A stretch of 64,000 nucleotides of DNA from Methylobacter sp. (lineage in GTDB: Bacteria > Pseudomonadota > Gammaproteobacteria > Methylococcales > Methylomonadaceae). Made by a program: the position numbers and the translations under genes. Each line of letters begins with the position of its first letter. Position 1 is the stretch's first letter. Under the pieces are notes generated by a model. The model had not been told where the DNA came from and searched no databases. It worked only from the letters and a program-made list of their open reading frames with translations. Below, in pieces: positions 17,118 to 26,660 of this stretch. The stretch spans positions 36,990 to 100,989 of the forward strand of contig NZ_SCTW01000143.1 in assembly GCF_004322395.1 (NCBI RefSeq), given 5' to 3'.

Positions 17118-18163
17118 CCGGAATGCTCGCCAGCGTTAACAGTATAGAAGAAGCTTTATTGGCATTGGCCGCGAACGTCGATATTATTGACTTAAAACAG
17201 CCGGCCTTAGGCGCTTTGGGCGCGCTTGACACTGACTTGGTCAAAAACATTGTCGATGCAATTGACGGCCGCCGTCCGGTCAGCGCAACCGTTGGCGACC
17301 TGCCGATGCAGCCTGAAATTGTTTACTCGGCAGTCAAAGCCATGGCCGAAACCGGCGTCGATTATATAAAAATCGGCTTTTTTCCCGGCGGCGACTGGCA
17401 GGGAACTATTGAAAAACTTGCTGAGCTCCCACGAACAATAAACTTAATAGCCGTATTATTCGCCGATACCCAACCGGATTTTGCCCCCATAGATTCCCTT
17501 AAACATATTGGTTTCAAAGGCGTCATGCTCGACACCATGAACAAAAGCAACGGCTCTTTGACTCAAATCCTGACAAAGGCCGACATAGCGCAATTTGTCA
17601 GACTGGCAAAAGACCGGTCTATGCTCTGCGGGCTGGCCGGTTCGCTCAAACTGGAAGACATAACCGGACTGATGCCTTACCAGCCTGATTATCTGGGCTT
17701 TAGAGGCGCATTATGTCTGGAACACAACAGAACAGCGCAATTAGGTAGGGAGTTAATTATGCAAATAAAACAGGCTATAGACGATCAAAACCTGCTCCAG
17801 TCAGAAAGTACTGAGAACCGTGTTTTGATTGCAGATGATAGTGAAATAAACCAATTGATACTGGCTAACATGCTTGAACTTAACGGCTACACCGTTGACG
17901 CCGCAGCCGACGGTGCGGAAGCCTTGCAATTGATCGGTGAAAATCACTATAAATTCGCACTTATCGACATTAATATGCCGGTCATGTCGGGACTGGAGAT
18001 GATAAAAATCTTAAGAACCCAACATAGCCCGCTAAAAGTTGCCGCCATCAGCACTTTTGTTGACGACCATCAAAAAATTGAAGCGCTAACCGCCGGGTTT
18101 GATTACTGCTTAACCAGACCGATTGATGAAGAGCAATTGATGGCGCTGATAAATCTACGCTAG
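17114..18163 (+). CDS. mfnB: MfnB, (5-formylfuran-3-yl)methyl phosphate synthase, fused to a receiver domain
   Basis: 349 residues in two domains. Residues 1-228 are MfnB, a TIM barrel that makes the furan precursor of methanofuran from two glyceraldehyde 3-phosphate: DIIDLKQPALGALGAL (K28), YIKIGFFPGG (K86), GLAGSLKL and LGFRGALC are visible. Residues 234-349 are a response-regulator receiver domain: acidic pair D241-D242, phospho-acceptor D285 in ALIDINMPVMSG, Thr314, but Arg335 where Lys is expected (LTRPID). No stop, start or ribosome site separates the domains. It is the last gene of the H4MPT/MFR block. The fusion could tie cofactor synthesis to a phosphorelay, which is inference. Confidence 0.85.
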   Translation: MTGMLASVNSIEEALLALAANVDIIDLKQPALGALGALDTDLVKNIVDAIDGRRPVSATVGDLPMQPEIVYSAVKAMAETGVDYIKIGFFPGGDWQGTIEKLAELPRTINLIAVLFADTQPDFAPIDSLKHIGFKGVMLDTMNKSNGSLTQILTKADIAQFVRLAKDRSMLCGLAGSLKLEDITGLMPYQPDYLGFRGALCLEHNRTAQLGRELIMQIKQAIDDQNLLQSESTENRVLIADDSEINQLILANMLELNGYTVDAAADGAEALQLIGENHYKFALIDINMPVMSGLEMIKILRTQHSPLKVAAISTFVDDHQKIEALTAGFDYCLTRPIDEEQLMALINLR

Positions 18164-18326
18164 ACTTATAGATATTGATACAGCTCGTCACCCTGGCAAA
18201 TCCGCAGTTTTATAGCAGGCAGCCCGCATAGCAACGGGGAATGGGAGAGAATTCATGCCACGGCTCTCGCCCGATCTGCCTTTCTTGCCGATGAAACCCG
18301 ATGAGTAGCCGAGAATCGCCAACAAC

Positions 18327-18929
18327 TCATTCAATTCCCCTGCCCCATTGCCTTGCATAAAACTGTTCATTCAGTGCTACCCGAGAACGTGGACCTAACT
18401 CGGCTTCCTTAAAATCGTCATCAAGCACATCCACATCGGCCTGATAGCCGACAGCCATCATTGCCATCGGTTTGCAATCGCCCGGAAGATTAAAAACCTC
18501 TCGGGCTTTCTCGGCATCAAATCCGCCCATTTGATGAACAATCAATCCCAACGCAGTCGCCTGAAAACATAAGCTGAGGCTGGCGGCTCCGGTATCATGC
18601 ATCGCCCAGCGATTTGGCTGACCGTTATGACTGAAATTATCCATAGCAACAGAAAGTATCAGAACAGGCGCGTTCTTGGCCCATCGCCTGTTTTTTTCAG
18701 CCAGCGTTGCAAACGCATTTTGCCAACCGGTTTCATCGGTGGTTTTATCACACACTACATAACGCCACGGCTGACCATTAAAACAAGACGGCGCCCAACG
18801 CGCAGCTTCCAGTAGCGTCAGCAGATCATCATGACTCACCGGCTTTTCAGAAGCAAAAGCTCTTGGGCTCCAACGCGCCTGAATAATATCGTGGATTTTT
18901 ACACGGGTGGGTGCAGGTTTTTGTTGCAT
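18327..18929 (-). CDS. Nitroreductase family protein
   Basis: 200 residues with the FMN-binding pattern RWSPRAFASEKPV near residue 19 and LLEAARWAPSCFNGQPWRYVV near 38, then HDTGAASLSLCFQATALGL and a late MAMMAVGY. Members are FMN-dependent NAD(P)H oxidoreductases acting on nitroaromatics, quinones or flavins; the physiological substrate is unknown. ATG 18929 has a strong GAGGAGA site. It converges on the mfnB fusion gene with 163 bases between. Confidence 0.88.
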   Translation of the reverse strand: MQQKPAPTRVKIHDIIQARWSPRAFASEKPVSHDDLLTLLEAARWAPSCFNGQPWRYVVCDKTTDETGWQNAFATLAEKNRRWAKNAPVLILSVAMDNFSHNGQPNRWAMHDTGAASLSLCFQATALGLIVHQMGGFDAEKAREVFNLPGDCKPMAMMAVGYQADVDVLDDDFKEAELGPRSRVALNEQFYARQWGRGIE

Positions 18930-19302
18930 ATTTGTCTCCTCAATCTGGTTAGATAAAAACTTAATACAGTATCAGTGCGCCGTCATGATAATCATGAAGC
19001 CCAGGCAAGCTTGCGGCGGCCTTCCACCTGACTTCAGGCTGAAAGGTAGAAAGGTAGAAAATATTGCAATTTATCTTAACCCACTTCGATGTGCTCCGTT
19101 TGAGTAACTTACTGTGTTAATAGCTTATAACTCTGTAAGAATTCGTTTACACTCTATTTTTGTCTATACTCACAATGGCGTTAGAGTGGACAGCTGTATT
19201 TTTTTGCTTATTTCATCCCGGTGTAATTGTCTTCATCTGAAGACGCTTGTAACTGAGCGGCGAATTGGGCATGAGAACTTTACATTGAGGCACTTCTGAA
19301 TC
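18930..19302. other. Intergenic region, no gene seen
   Basis: 373 bases between two divergent genes, presumably holding both promoters. Small open frames here show no conserved features. Confidence 0.5.
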
Positions 19303-20934
19303 ATGAATGACTCTTCATCCAACACTGAAAAGCCGATTTTGTTTGTACGCAATCCACAGTTGGATCAGATGCGAGATCCACTCCCTGCATCGTGGAATAA
19401 AGAACTGACGCCGAAAGAGACTTCGGCGGATTCGGAGATCAATCTTGCTCAATTAATTGACTTTAGCCAATTAAATGATGTGTTTGCAAGCTACCTGGAA
19501 GTTATCGGTTTGCCTGTCTCGATTATCGATTTTAACGGCCATGTCTTAGCTTCCTCAAATTGGCAGCGTATATGTATTGAATTTCATCGTGCTAATCAAG
19601 GCACATTAATCCGTTGCCTGGAAAGTGACACAAACCTTTCGCGTCAAATGCAAGAAGGCAAGGATTACGCAATCTATCGCTGTCGAAACGGACTGACCGA
19701 TTGTGCTTCTCCGATCGTTATTGAAGGACAGCACATCGCCAATCTATTCATTGGCCAGTTTTTCCTTAAGCATCCCGACCATAAAGAGTTTGAAGCTCAA
19801 TGTGCCGAGTTCGGTTTTGACCATGACGCTTATTTCCAGGCTCTGGCAGAAGTTCCGATTGTTGAAGAACAAAAAATTCCTCATATCCTGAAAATGCTTG
19901 TGGGCTTTGCTAACCAGATTGCGAAACAAAGTCTTGCCGAGCATCGAGCCAGAGTTGCCTATGAGAGTGTTGAGAAACAGGTTATCGAGCGTACCAGGCA
20001 ACTGATAGAAAAGGAACTGAAATACAGGCAGTTGTTTGAAAATATGAATAACTGCGTCGCTGTGTATACCGCAGTTGATGATGGGGAAGACTTCATCTTT
20101 GTAGACTTCAACCATGCTGCCGAGTTGCTGGAACAAAAATCACGCCAAGAGGTCATAGGTAAACGGCTTACGGAATGCTTTCCCGGAATCAAGGAACTCG
20201 GGTTGTTAACAGCATTGCAACGAGTTTGGAAAACCGGTGAGCCGGAACACTTTCCTATCTCGTCATATCGTAACAATCGTATTTCAGGATGGCGGGACAA
20301 CCGTTTCTATCGCTTGCTCTCAGGAGAAGTGGTTGCCATCTATGAAGACATTACTGCCCAGAAACAAGCCGAGGAAGAAATCTACAATCTGGCTTATTTT
20401 GACCCGCTTACCCAATTGCCTAACCGGCGCCTGCTCAACGACCGATTGAGTCAGGCTATGGCAGCAAGCAAACGTAGCGGTTGCTATGGCGCAGTGATGT
20501 TTCTTGATCTGGATAACTTCAAACCGCTGAACGACAAACATGGACACGGCGTAGGCGATTTACTGCTTATCGAAGTCGCTAAACGCCTGAAAGAATGTGT
20601 GCGCGAAATGGATACTGTAGCGCGTTTCGGGGGAGATGAGTTTGTAGTGATGCTTAATGAGCTTGATGTCGATAAAGCCGAGTCCTATGCACAAGCTCGT
20701 ATCGTTGCGGAAAAAATTCTCACGACCTTGTCCGAACCCTACCTACTGGCTATCAAAAACGATGAGCGTGCCGATACAATAATCGAACATCATTGCACTG
20801 CAAGTATTGGCATTACGTTGTTTATCCATCACGACGAAAACCAAGTTGACGTTATCAAGTTGGCTGACGTAGCAATGTATCAGGCAAAAGATGCCGGGCG
20901 AAATTTAATATGCTTTTATGATCAGAAAGCTTGA
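19303..20934 (+). CDS. Diguanylate cyclase with PocR sensory and PAS domains
   Basis: 543 residues. Residues about 50-215 match the PocR ligand-binding domain (LIDFSQLNDVFASYLEVIGLP, CRNGLTDCASPIVIEGQHIANLFIGQF split over strands), with several Cys that may bind metal or redox-sense. Residues about 225-350 are PAS-like, starting after a coiled coil. The GGDEF domain has an intact active site at 443-447 and an RxxD inhibitory site (REMD) five residues before it, so it should make cyclic di-GMP and be product-inhibited. No transmembrane helix, so cytoplasmic. Stands alone between intergenic gaps. Confidence 0.88.
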   Translation: MNDSSSNTEKPILFVRNPQLDQMRDPLPASWNKELTPKETSADSEINLAQLIDFSQLNDVFASYLEVIGLPVSIIDFNGHVLASSNWQRICIEFHRANQGTLIRCLESDTNLSRQMQEGKDYAIYRCRNGLTDCASPIVIEGQHIANLFIGQFFLKHPDHKEFEAQCAEFGFDHDAYFQALAEVPIVEEQKIPHILKMLVGFANQIAKQSLAEHRARVAYESVEKQVIERTRQLIEKELKYRQLFENMNNCVAVYTAVDDGEDFIFVDFNHAAELLEQKSRQEVIGKRLTECFPGIKELGLLTALQRVWKTGEPEHFPISSYRNNRISGWRDNRFYRLLSGEVVAIYEDITAQKQAEEEIYNLAYFDPLTQLPNRRLLNDRLSQAMAASKRSGCYGAVMFLDLDNFKPLNDKHGHGVGDLLLIEVAKRLKECVREMDTVARFGGDEFVVMLNELDVDKAESYAQARIVAEKILTTLSEPYLLAIKNDERADTIIEHHCTASIGITLFIHHDENQVDVIKLADVAMYQAKDAGRNLICFYDQKA

Positions 20935-21314
20935 ATTGACTAACCGGTTTAGTTCGATTTTTGACTGCTGGTTGACAGATAAAATTCGGCAGAGACAGAC
21001 ACAGGTTTTTAATGATCGGCTGGTCAATACTTTAAAGCTGTCCTTCAGAAACTGACAGTGATCGGCAACCACGCCCCCATTGTGGAAGGTCACATCACAT
21101 CAAAGGTCACATCACATCAAATGAAACAATAATTTTTTCAGGACTGAGAGCTTGGTAAAGACAGGCTATACTAATGTTATATTTGAACCATTAATTTGCA
21201 ATTACTCTCTAGTTTCAGTTGTGGAAATTTCTGTTTAATGGTCTCATAATAAAAATAACCATCAATACTGGAATGATCAGAATCAGGACTTTCGCATCCC
21301 TAGCCTAATAGGTT
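20935..21314. other. Intergenic region with a tandem 17-bp duplication
   Basis: No gene seen in 380 bases. The word AAGGTCACATCACATCA is present twice head to tail at 21086-21102 and 21103-21119. Confidence 0.6.
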
Positions 21315-21800
21315 ATGTTAACGGGTATGATAATCCAACAACGCTACGTAGAATACTTGATCAGTACGCCGATCAACTACTTATATGCATCTCTATGCGG
21401 TCGAATGGACGTCCGAACGGCTCCACCAATTCGGCGGCGTCAAACTGAAAAAGTACCGTTCAAGGTCAAATTGTTCAAGCTGATCGCCCCAGACGACGAC
21501 ATTGACTGGCCCATCACCCATGAGCTGAATGACATGCCCCGGCAAGTCGAAGAATTTCACCGCGAACTCAAACAGTTGACAAGCTCCGAGAAATGCCAAT
21601 GCCGCAAAGCCCGTTCTCAGCAAAAATATATCGCTTGCTGCTACACCATCTGGATTTCCTTCAAAGATAAAGCGACCACCCTGAAAAAATCCCTCTATCA
21701 AGTCCGAACCGACTTGTTTTCCGACTATTTGCGGGCCGAACTGCGGTACCCCCAGCATCTTGCCCTATTTAGGGGAATAGCGAAAGTCCTAAGAATGTAA
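21315..21800 (+). pseudogene. Transposase remnant (IS4/IS701-like C-terminal part)
   Basis: From about 21480 the frame reads DDDIDWPITHELND, VEEFHRELKQLT and CQCRKARSQQKYIACCYTIW, the C-terminal catalytic region of DDE transposases in which the Glu of RELKQLT-like motifs follows a Tyr/Val-x-x-Phe-H. The N-terminal two-thirds is missing, and upstream codons make better sense in another frame (WTSERLHQFGGVKLKKY at about 21400-21450), so a frameshift is likely. No terminal inverted repeats were found. It lies directly upstream of cydA. Confidence 0.65.
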
Positions 21801-21823
21801 TATCGAACAGGAGAAACATACCA

Positions 21824-23185
21824 ATGGAAAGCTTACAAGACCCGATGTTTTTGTCACGCTTGCAATTTTCTGTTACCGCCATGTTCCACATTTTATGGCC
21901 GCTCACGACCGTGGGGATATCGCTTATCCTGGTAATTTTTGAAGGACTTTGGCTGAAAACGGGTGATGTCGACCATTATCGGCATGCGCGTTTTTGGGCT
22001 CAATTATTTCTGCTCAATTTTTCGGTGGGCGTTATCAGCGGTATTCCCCTGGAGTTTGAGTTTGGCACCAACTGGTCCCGCTTTGCCATGGTTACGGGAG
22101 AATTCTTCGGCAATATTCTGGGCTACGAAGGCGCTATGGCCTTTATGCTGGAGGCCGGTTTTCTCGGAATTATGCTGTTTGGATGGATGCGAGTTCCCCC
22201 AGTCATTCATTTGTTAGCTACCTGTATGGTAGCATTAGGGGCATCGTTATCTGCCTTTTGGATTATGGTTGCTAATTCATGGATGCAAACACCGGCGGGC
22301 ATTCATTTGGAAAACAATAGGGTTGTGGTGGATAGTTATTTTGAAGCGATCTTTACCAAAAGCATGCCATGGGGAGTTTTACACATGTGGTTTGCCTGCG
22401 TAACGACCAGTCTTTTCGTAATCGGTGGCTTATCCGCCTGGTATATTTTAAAAAAAAGAAACGCCGATTTTTTTCTTAAGTCCTTCAAGCTCGCCTTAAT
22501 TGGCGTGATTTTTGTGACGCCTGTTCAATTATCTCTGGGTCACGGCAGTGGTCGAGAGATATTTGCAAACCAACCGGCAAAAGGAGCGGCTATCGAAGCA
22601 CATTGGACTACGAATCAGGAAGGCAAAGGTGCTGCCTGGAACCTACTGTCCTGGCCTAACCAAATGGAACAAAAAAACGCTTGGGCTCTTTCAATCCCGA
22701 ACGGTTTAAGCGTTCTGGTGACCGGTGATCGGCACGGCCAGGTACAAGGCTTAAAATCATTTCCCCAGGCCGATCAGCCACCCGCTATTCCACTCATTTT
22801 CTATAGCTTCCGGGTTATGGTGGTGATCGGGTTGGTTTTTATGGGACTCATAGTGTGGACATCGGTCGCTTGGCTTAAAGGGCAATTATCAGCCGAATCC
22901 ATTTGCATTAATCGTTGGTTGCTGCGTGCTTGGATAGCTTCAATTCCGCTTGGCTATGTGGCTACCGAATGCGGCTGGATTGTACGGGAGGTTGGCCGTC
23001 AGCCCTGGATAATTTACGGCCTGTTACGAACCCGCGATGCGGCATCGACGCTACCGGCGTCTGTAGTGGCAGTCAGTCTGGTTACTTTTGTGATTATTTA
23101 TAGCGGTCTTTTTATTTTGTTTTTGATATTTGCCGCCCGCATTCTCCAGAAAGGTCCCAATTTGACATTAATGCCGCCATCATGA
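21824..23185 (+). CDS. cydA: Cytochrome bd-type quinol oxidase subunit I
   Basis: 453 residues, nine or so membrane helices. Heme ligands are visible: H22 in FHILWP, the His in GVLHMWFA near residue 188, and a Met in the later helix. GYEGAMAFMLEAGFLG carries the conserved Glu residues of the proton path. The Q-loop is short, so this is the cyanide-insensitive (CIO) type. It oxidises quinol and reduces oxygen to water without proton pumping. AGGAG site before ATG 21824. It forms an operon with cydB; a high-affinity oxidase also suits respiratory protection of nitrogenase, an inference. Confidence 0.92.
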   Translation: MESLQDPMFLSRLQFSVTAMFHILWPLTTVGISLILVIFEGLWLKTGDVDHYRHARFWAQLFLLNFSVGVISGIPLEFEFGTNWSRFAMVTGEFFGNILGYEGAMAFMLEAGFLGIMLFGWMRVPPVIHLLATCMVALGASLSAFWIMVANSWMQTPAGIHLENNRVVVDSYFEAIFTKSMPWGVLHMWFACVTTSLFVIGGLSAWYILKKRNADFFLKSFKLALIGVIFVTPVQLSLGHGSGREIFANQPAKGAAIEAHWTTNQEGKGAAWNLLSWPNQMEQKNAWALSIPNGLSVLVTGDRHGQVQGLKSFPQADQPPAIPLIFYSFRVMVVIGLVFMGLIVWTSVAWLKGQLSAESICINRWLLRAWIASIPLGYVATECGWIVREVGRQPWIIYGLLRTRDAASTLPASVVAVSLVTFVIIYSGLFILFLIFAARILQKGPNLTLMPPS

Positions 23186-23230
23186 GGTGTCATTTGAGTT
23201 CACTTGATAACGCTTCCGAGGTCACGGGAT

Positions 23231-24244
23231 ATGGACACTGAAATTCATAGCATGCTCGCCAATATCTGGTTTTTTATTATCGGCCTGATGCTATTTTTAT
23301 ATGTCGTTCTGGATGGCTTTGATCTGGGTGTAGGCATTCTTTCGTTATTTACCAGGATAGACCAACATCGCACCATTATGATGAAAAGCCTTGAAAGTAT
23401 CTGGGATGCGAATGAAACCTGGCTGGTATTACTTGGGGGCGCATTATTCGGCGCCTTTCCTCTGGTTTTTGCCATCACGCTACAATCGCTGTATATTCCG
23501 GTCATGGTTATGTTGTTTGCCCTTATCTTTCGGGGTGTCGCCTTTGAGTTTCGTCATCATGCCCGCAATAGCGCCCCTTGGAATCTGGTGTTTGGATACA
23601 GCAGCTTAGTCGCGGGGCTTGCTCAAGGGCTTGCTTTTGGTGGCTTGATTAGCGGACTGGGTATTACTGAGGGAGACTATCAGGGCAACATTTGGGAATG
23701 GTTTACGCCCTTTTCGGCACTGGTTGCCTTAGGTGTGGTTAGTGGCTACAGCTTACTGGGCGCAACCTATTTAATGATAAAGACCGAAGGCGCAATGCAG
23801 CGAATAAGCATTGCTCAAGCCTATATAGCAGCCGTCCTGGAAATAGTTATTCTAATAACGGTAGCCATCTGGGCAGCCCAGCTAAATCCTCATTTTGCAA
23901 TGCGCTGGACAGATTCTGAAACAGGCTATTACTTGGATTTTTTTCTTGTTTTAGCAGTCCTTGCTTTTATTATGTTGATGCGGGCTTTAAGGATGCGGTT
24001 CGAATTAAGAGCATTTTTCTGGAGTGTCATTATTTCACTGGCTGCTTTGACCGCAATGACTATCGGCTATTATCCCTATATGATTCCTGCTTCGATAGCA
24101 TTGACGCATGCAGCTTCTTCGAGCAGGACATTAATATTTATGCTCTCAACTATCGGTTTTTTGATTCCTGTCATGCTGATTTATAGCGGCTATCAGTATC
24201 TTGTTTTTCGAGGCAAAGTGCAAATTGATAGGCACACAGACTAA
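23231..24244 (+). CDS. cydB: Cytochrome bd-type quinol oxidase subunit II
   Basis: 337 residues, eight or so membrane helices. It begins FFIIGLMLFLYVVLDGFDLGVG, the CydB hallmark, then ETWLVLLGGALFGAFP with the conserved Trp-Leu. Subunit II pairs with CydA in the inner membrane. A TTG nine codons upstream keeps the frame open, but ATG 23231 has a GAGG site and the normal N-terminus. No CydX-like small subunit was seen downstream. Confidence 0.92.
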   Translation: MDTEIHSMLANIWFFIIGLMLFLYVVLDGFDLGVGILSLFTRIDQHRTIMMKSLESIWDANETWLVLLGGALFGAFPLVFAITLQSLYIPVMVMLFALIFRGVAFEFRHHARNSAPWNLVFGYSSLVAGLAQGLAFGGLISGLGITEGDYQGNIWEWFTPFSALVALGVVSGYSLLGATYLMIKTEGAMQRISIAQAYIAAVLEIVILITVAIWAAQLNPHFAMRWTDSETGYYLDFFLVLAVLAFIMLMRALRMRFELRAFFWSVIISLAALTAMTIGYYPYMIPASIALTHAASSSRTLIFMLSTIGFLIPVMLIYSGYQYLVFRGKVQIDRHTD

Positions 24245-24704
24245 TGCAGAAAGAACGACTGGTTCTATCGCATTATTCAAAAACCTTATCCGATTGGCGA
24301 TGAAAAATTGGCCTACTCGCGCTTAACTGATCAATTGGTCATCAGCATTTGACTGGATTCGAAAATCTGGATTGAAGTGCGCCAAGGGATCGGTTTGTGA
24401 ATGTCGTGGACGACTCCCTTGCTGAGGCTGCGCAAACAAACTTAAGGCTAAACCTATCCGAGACGAGAGTTACTGTCTTTTGCAAATAGCAATAACTTAT
24501 GCTCATTGAATTCAAACGAGAAAATAAATGCCTCGCCCAACCATGTCAGAAACAGTAGCAGCCAAGGAAGCCAGTGCTGTCGATAAACTATTTTCTCTTG
24601 TATCTCACGGTCACCCGATTCAATCGGCTGCTCATTTTGACTTAATATATTCTTGAGTTTTCTGTTCAAGTCTCTGGCTTTTTCCTTTTGCTGTTTTTTA
24701 TATA
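24245..24704. other. Gene-poor region with one doubtful small frame
   Basis: The minus-strand frame at 24454-24669 (about 71 residues from TTG) reads QPIESGDREIQEKIVY then a hydrophobic WLPWLLLFLTWLGEAFIF segment. It might be a truncated small membrane protein cut by the adjacent repeat at 24705; there is no ribosome-binding site or recognised family. Nothing else is seen. Confidence 0.3.
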
Positions 24705-25161
24705 CTGATGTTACGCAATTAGCCGAATTTAGACTGCATTACTATTTTTTATTATTTAAGGTGTCGCTACCGCGACATTATTTGAATCGGGTTCTCGCAC
24801 CCGAAAGCGAGTTACTTTCTTTTGCTTTGCCTCGCAACTGCTCCTGCGTCGCCTAAAGCGCCTACTGTTGGTGCTCTCGATCTCCGTTCCAGACGCGATT
24901 CTACCTTCCCCATCCATGGGGTCGTACCTCCTGCATGACCCACAAGGAGGTGGGAAATGCAGATATTGCAGGAGCAAATATCTGTCCATGCAGTCGAAAA
25001 GAAAGTAACCAAAGAAAAGGCGGCCTGGTTGCCGCTTGAATCACTCGGCACATCCTTGTGCCTCGCCCTTCGGGTGCGATGCATGCAAATCGGCTATCCT
25101 GCCGATTTGTCCTGTGCTCGGCGCGGCATACGGGGCAAAAAACATCCGTGCGTAACATCAG
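24705..25161. mobile_element. 457-bp non-autonomous transposon-like element (MITE)
   Basis: Perfect 13-bp terminal inverted repeats, CTGATGTTACGCA at 24705-24717 and TGCGTAACATCAG at 25149-25161, bound the element; ATA flanks both sides and may be a target duplication. The interior has no gene but several palindromes and segments shared with other places in the window: its left ~150 bases match 43308-43466 in inverse orientation, and 24851-24881 is identical to 54911-54941. Confidence 0.75.
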
Positions 25162-25490
25162 ATATTAACTTTAACAATACCTAACAACCTTATCTAAATT
25201 GACCCGGCCAATCCGGCGGGTTATGAGATATCTTTTAGTATTGCCTTTTCAAGTTGAGTACGATGTCCCTGTGTCTAGCCCAGAGACCAATAAGCGGCGC
25301 AGTGAACTTAACCGTCCATTGAATGAATAAAAGCTCCGGCAACTACTCGACCAATTCGTGGATGTCCGGTACAGAAGAATTTGTAGGGTCGGAACCAGCC
25401 TATAATAACTGTCGCAGTTCGGTCAAAACCCGCTAGCCCACTAAATGTTAGGCATGACTGCATCTATGGCGAACCAGACCGTAAGGCGTT
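25162..25490. other. Intergenic region, no gene seen
   Basis: 329 bases between the MITE and the ATPase gene without conserved frames or RNA motifs that I recognise. Confidence 0.5.
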
Positions 25491-26660
25491 TTACAGCGTT
25501 GAATACGCCCATAAGGCAGCCAAGGAGTCCAGTGAAGCCGGGGCTCGGTGGTAAAAGAATAAAACGCTTAACGTGAATGCGATTATTGATAATATCAGTA
25601 ATGTCACCGGCACTTTTAAATCTATTTGATCAGCAGGAGATGAGTCGGCTTTCCCCATCCTTACTCTGGAAACGTCAGGAACTTCGTTTTTTGTCTCCCT
25701 GCTTTTCTGTTCCGCTTTCCTGGTAATAGACGGTGTGGGTTGTTCTGCTGTTTTAGGAACAGGTTTATCTGCTATTGGCTGTGATTCCTGATTTTTTATT
25801 TCTCTTTCTCTAGTATTTAGCAAACAAATGTAATGAAAAACGTCTGTTACCAATCCCATTCTCTGGGTTGCTTCATAGATATCCCGCGCGTCAACAGCTG
25901 GTTTTTCCCGTTCAAAAGCAACGCTAAATGATTTGTCGCACAATGAATTGATCATACGCGGTGTCCCACCGGCACTAAATGCAATCGAAAGTGCTTCCCA
26001 GCCGGTATCTGAAATGAGGGCGGGGGTACCACCAGCCACCTGAATGCGATGCGAAACATATTTGAGCATTGTATCGACATTCATCGTTCGCAGATTTTCG
26101 AGTGTAGCGATTCGCTGTTTAAACGGTTTCATCTCAGGCCTGTTTATCTTTTCCATCAATTCTTCCTGACCGAGAAGCAGCAATTGGATGAGTTTAATCG
26201 ATCCTTCTTCAAGATTGTTCAGCAAACGGATGCCGTTGATAACATCGTCCGACATCAAATGCGACTCATCCATGATGATCAGGCACTTCTTTCCTTCGGA
26301 ATTAATCTGTAAAAGGGCATTTCTGATGTCTCTCATAACAAAGGTCTTCTCAGACGATGACGGCTGTAATCCGAGTTCCTGGGCGAGAAACAGATAGAGG
26401 TTAGTGCTGTTTGCAGGCGGCTCGCCCATCCATATTAATTTGATTTTTTCAGGAAAATCGAATTTTATCATCTGGCTGAGGGTCGTTTTACCGGAACCGA
26501 TCGGCCCGATTACAACGATTAGGCCCCGGCCGCTCTGTAAAGACCCGGATATCTGTTTATGTATATAGGCATGATCTCCATAGCCATAAAAAAACTGTGG
26601 ATCCGGTACATTCTCGAACGGGAGTAAGTTGAGGTTAAAGTGCTCTGTGTACATATGCAT
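25491..26660 (-). CDS. ExeA/GspA-type AAA ATPase with C-terminal membrane anchor
   Basis: 389 residues. The N-terminus has the family start FNLNLLPFENVPDPQFFY, Walker A GPIGSGKTT near residue 52, Walker B CLIIMDESH near 127, and GGTPRMINSLCDK of the lid. Residues about 285-345 are polar and Pro/Lys-rich; a hydrophobic helix at about 350-368 anchors it to the membrane, with a short tail outside. ExeA/GspA ATPases help insert secretin complexes through peptidoglycan; others drive unrelated export. The start overlaps the stop of the OmpA-like gene (TAATG), so the two proteins likely work together at the cell wall. No secretin gene is nearby. Confidence 0.82.
   Translation of the reverse strand: MHMYTEHFNLNLLPFENVPDPQFFYGYGDHAYIHKQISGSLQSGRGLIVVIGPIGSGKTTLSQMIKFDFPEKIKLIWMGEPPANSTNLYLFLAQELGLQPSSSEKTFVMRDIRNALLQINSEGKKCLIIMDESHLMSDDVINGIRLLNNLEEGSIKLIQLLLLGQEELMEKINRPEMKPFKQRIATLENLRTMNVDTMLKYVSHRIQVAGGTPALISDTGWEALSIAFSAGGTPRMINSLCDKSFSVAFEREKPAVDARDIYEATQRMGLVTDVFHYICLLNTREREIKNQESQPIADKPVPKTAEQPTPSITRKAEQKSRETKNEVPDVSRVRMGKADSSPADQIDLKVPVTLLILSIIAFTLSVLFFYHRAPASLDSLAALWAYSTL

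Noticed and set aside
24812..25184. Overlapping frames of 75-90 codons in the 24.8-25.2 kb region
   Set aside because: Frames run through a repeat element rich in palindromes; none has a ribosome site or family resemblance.
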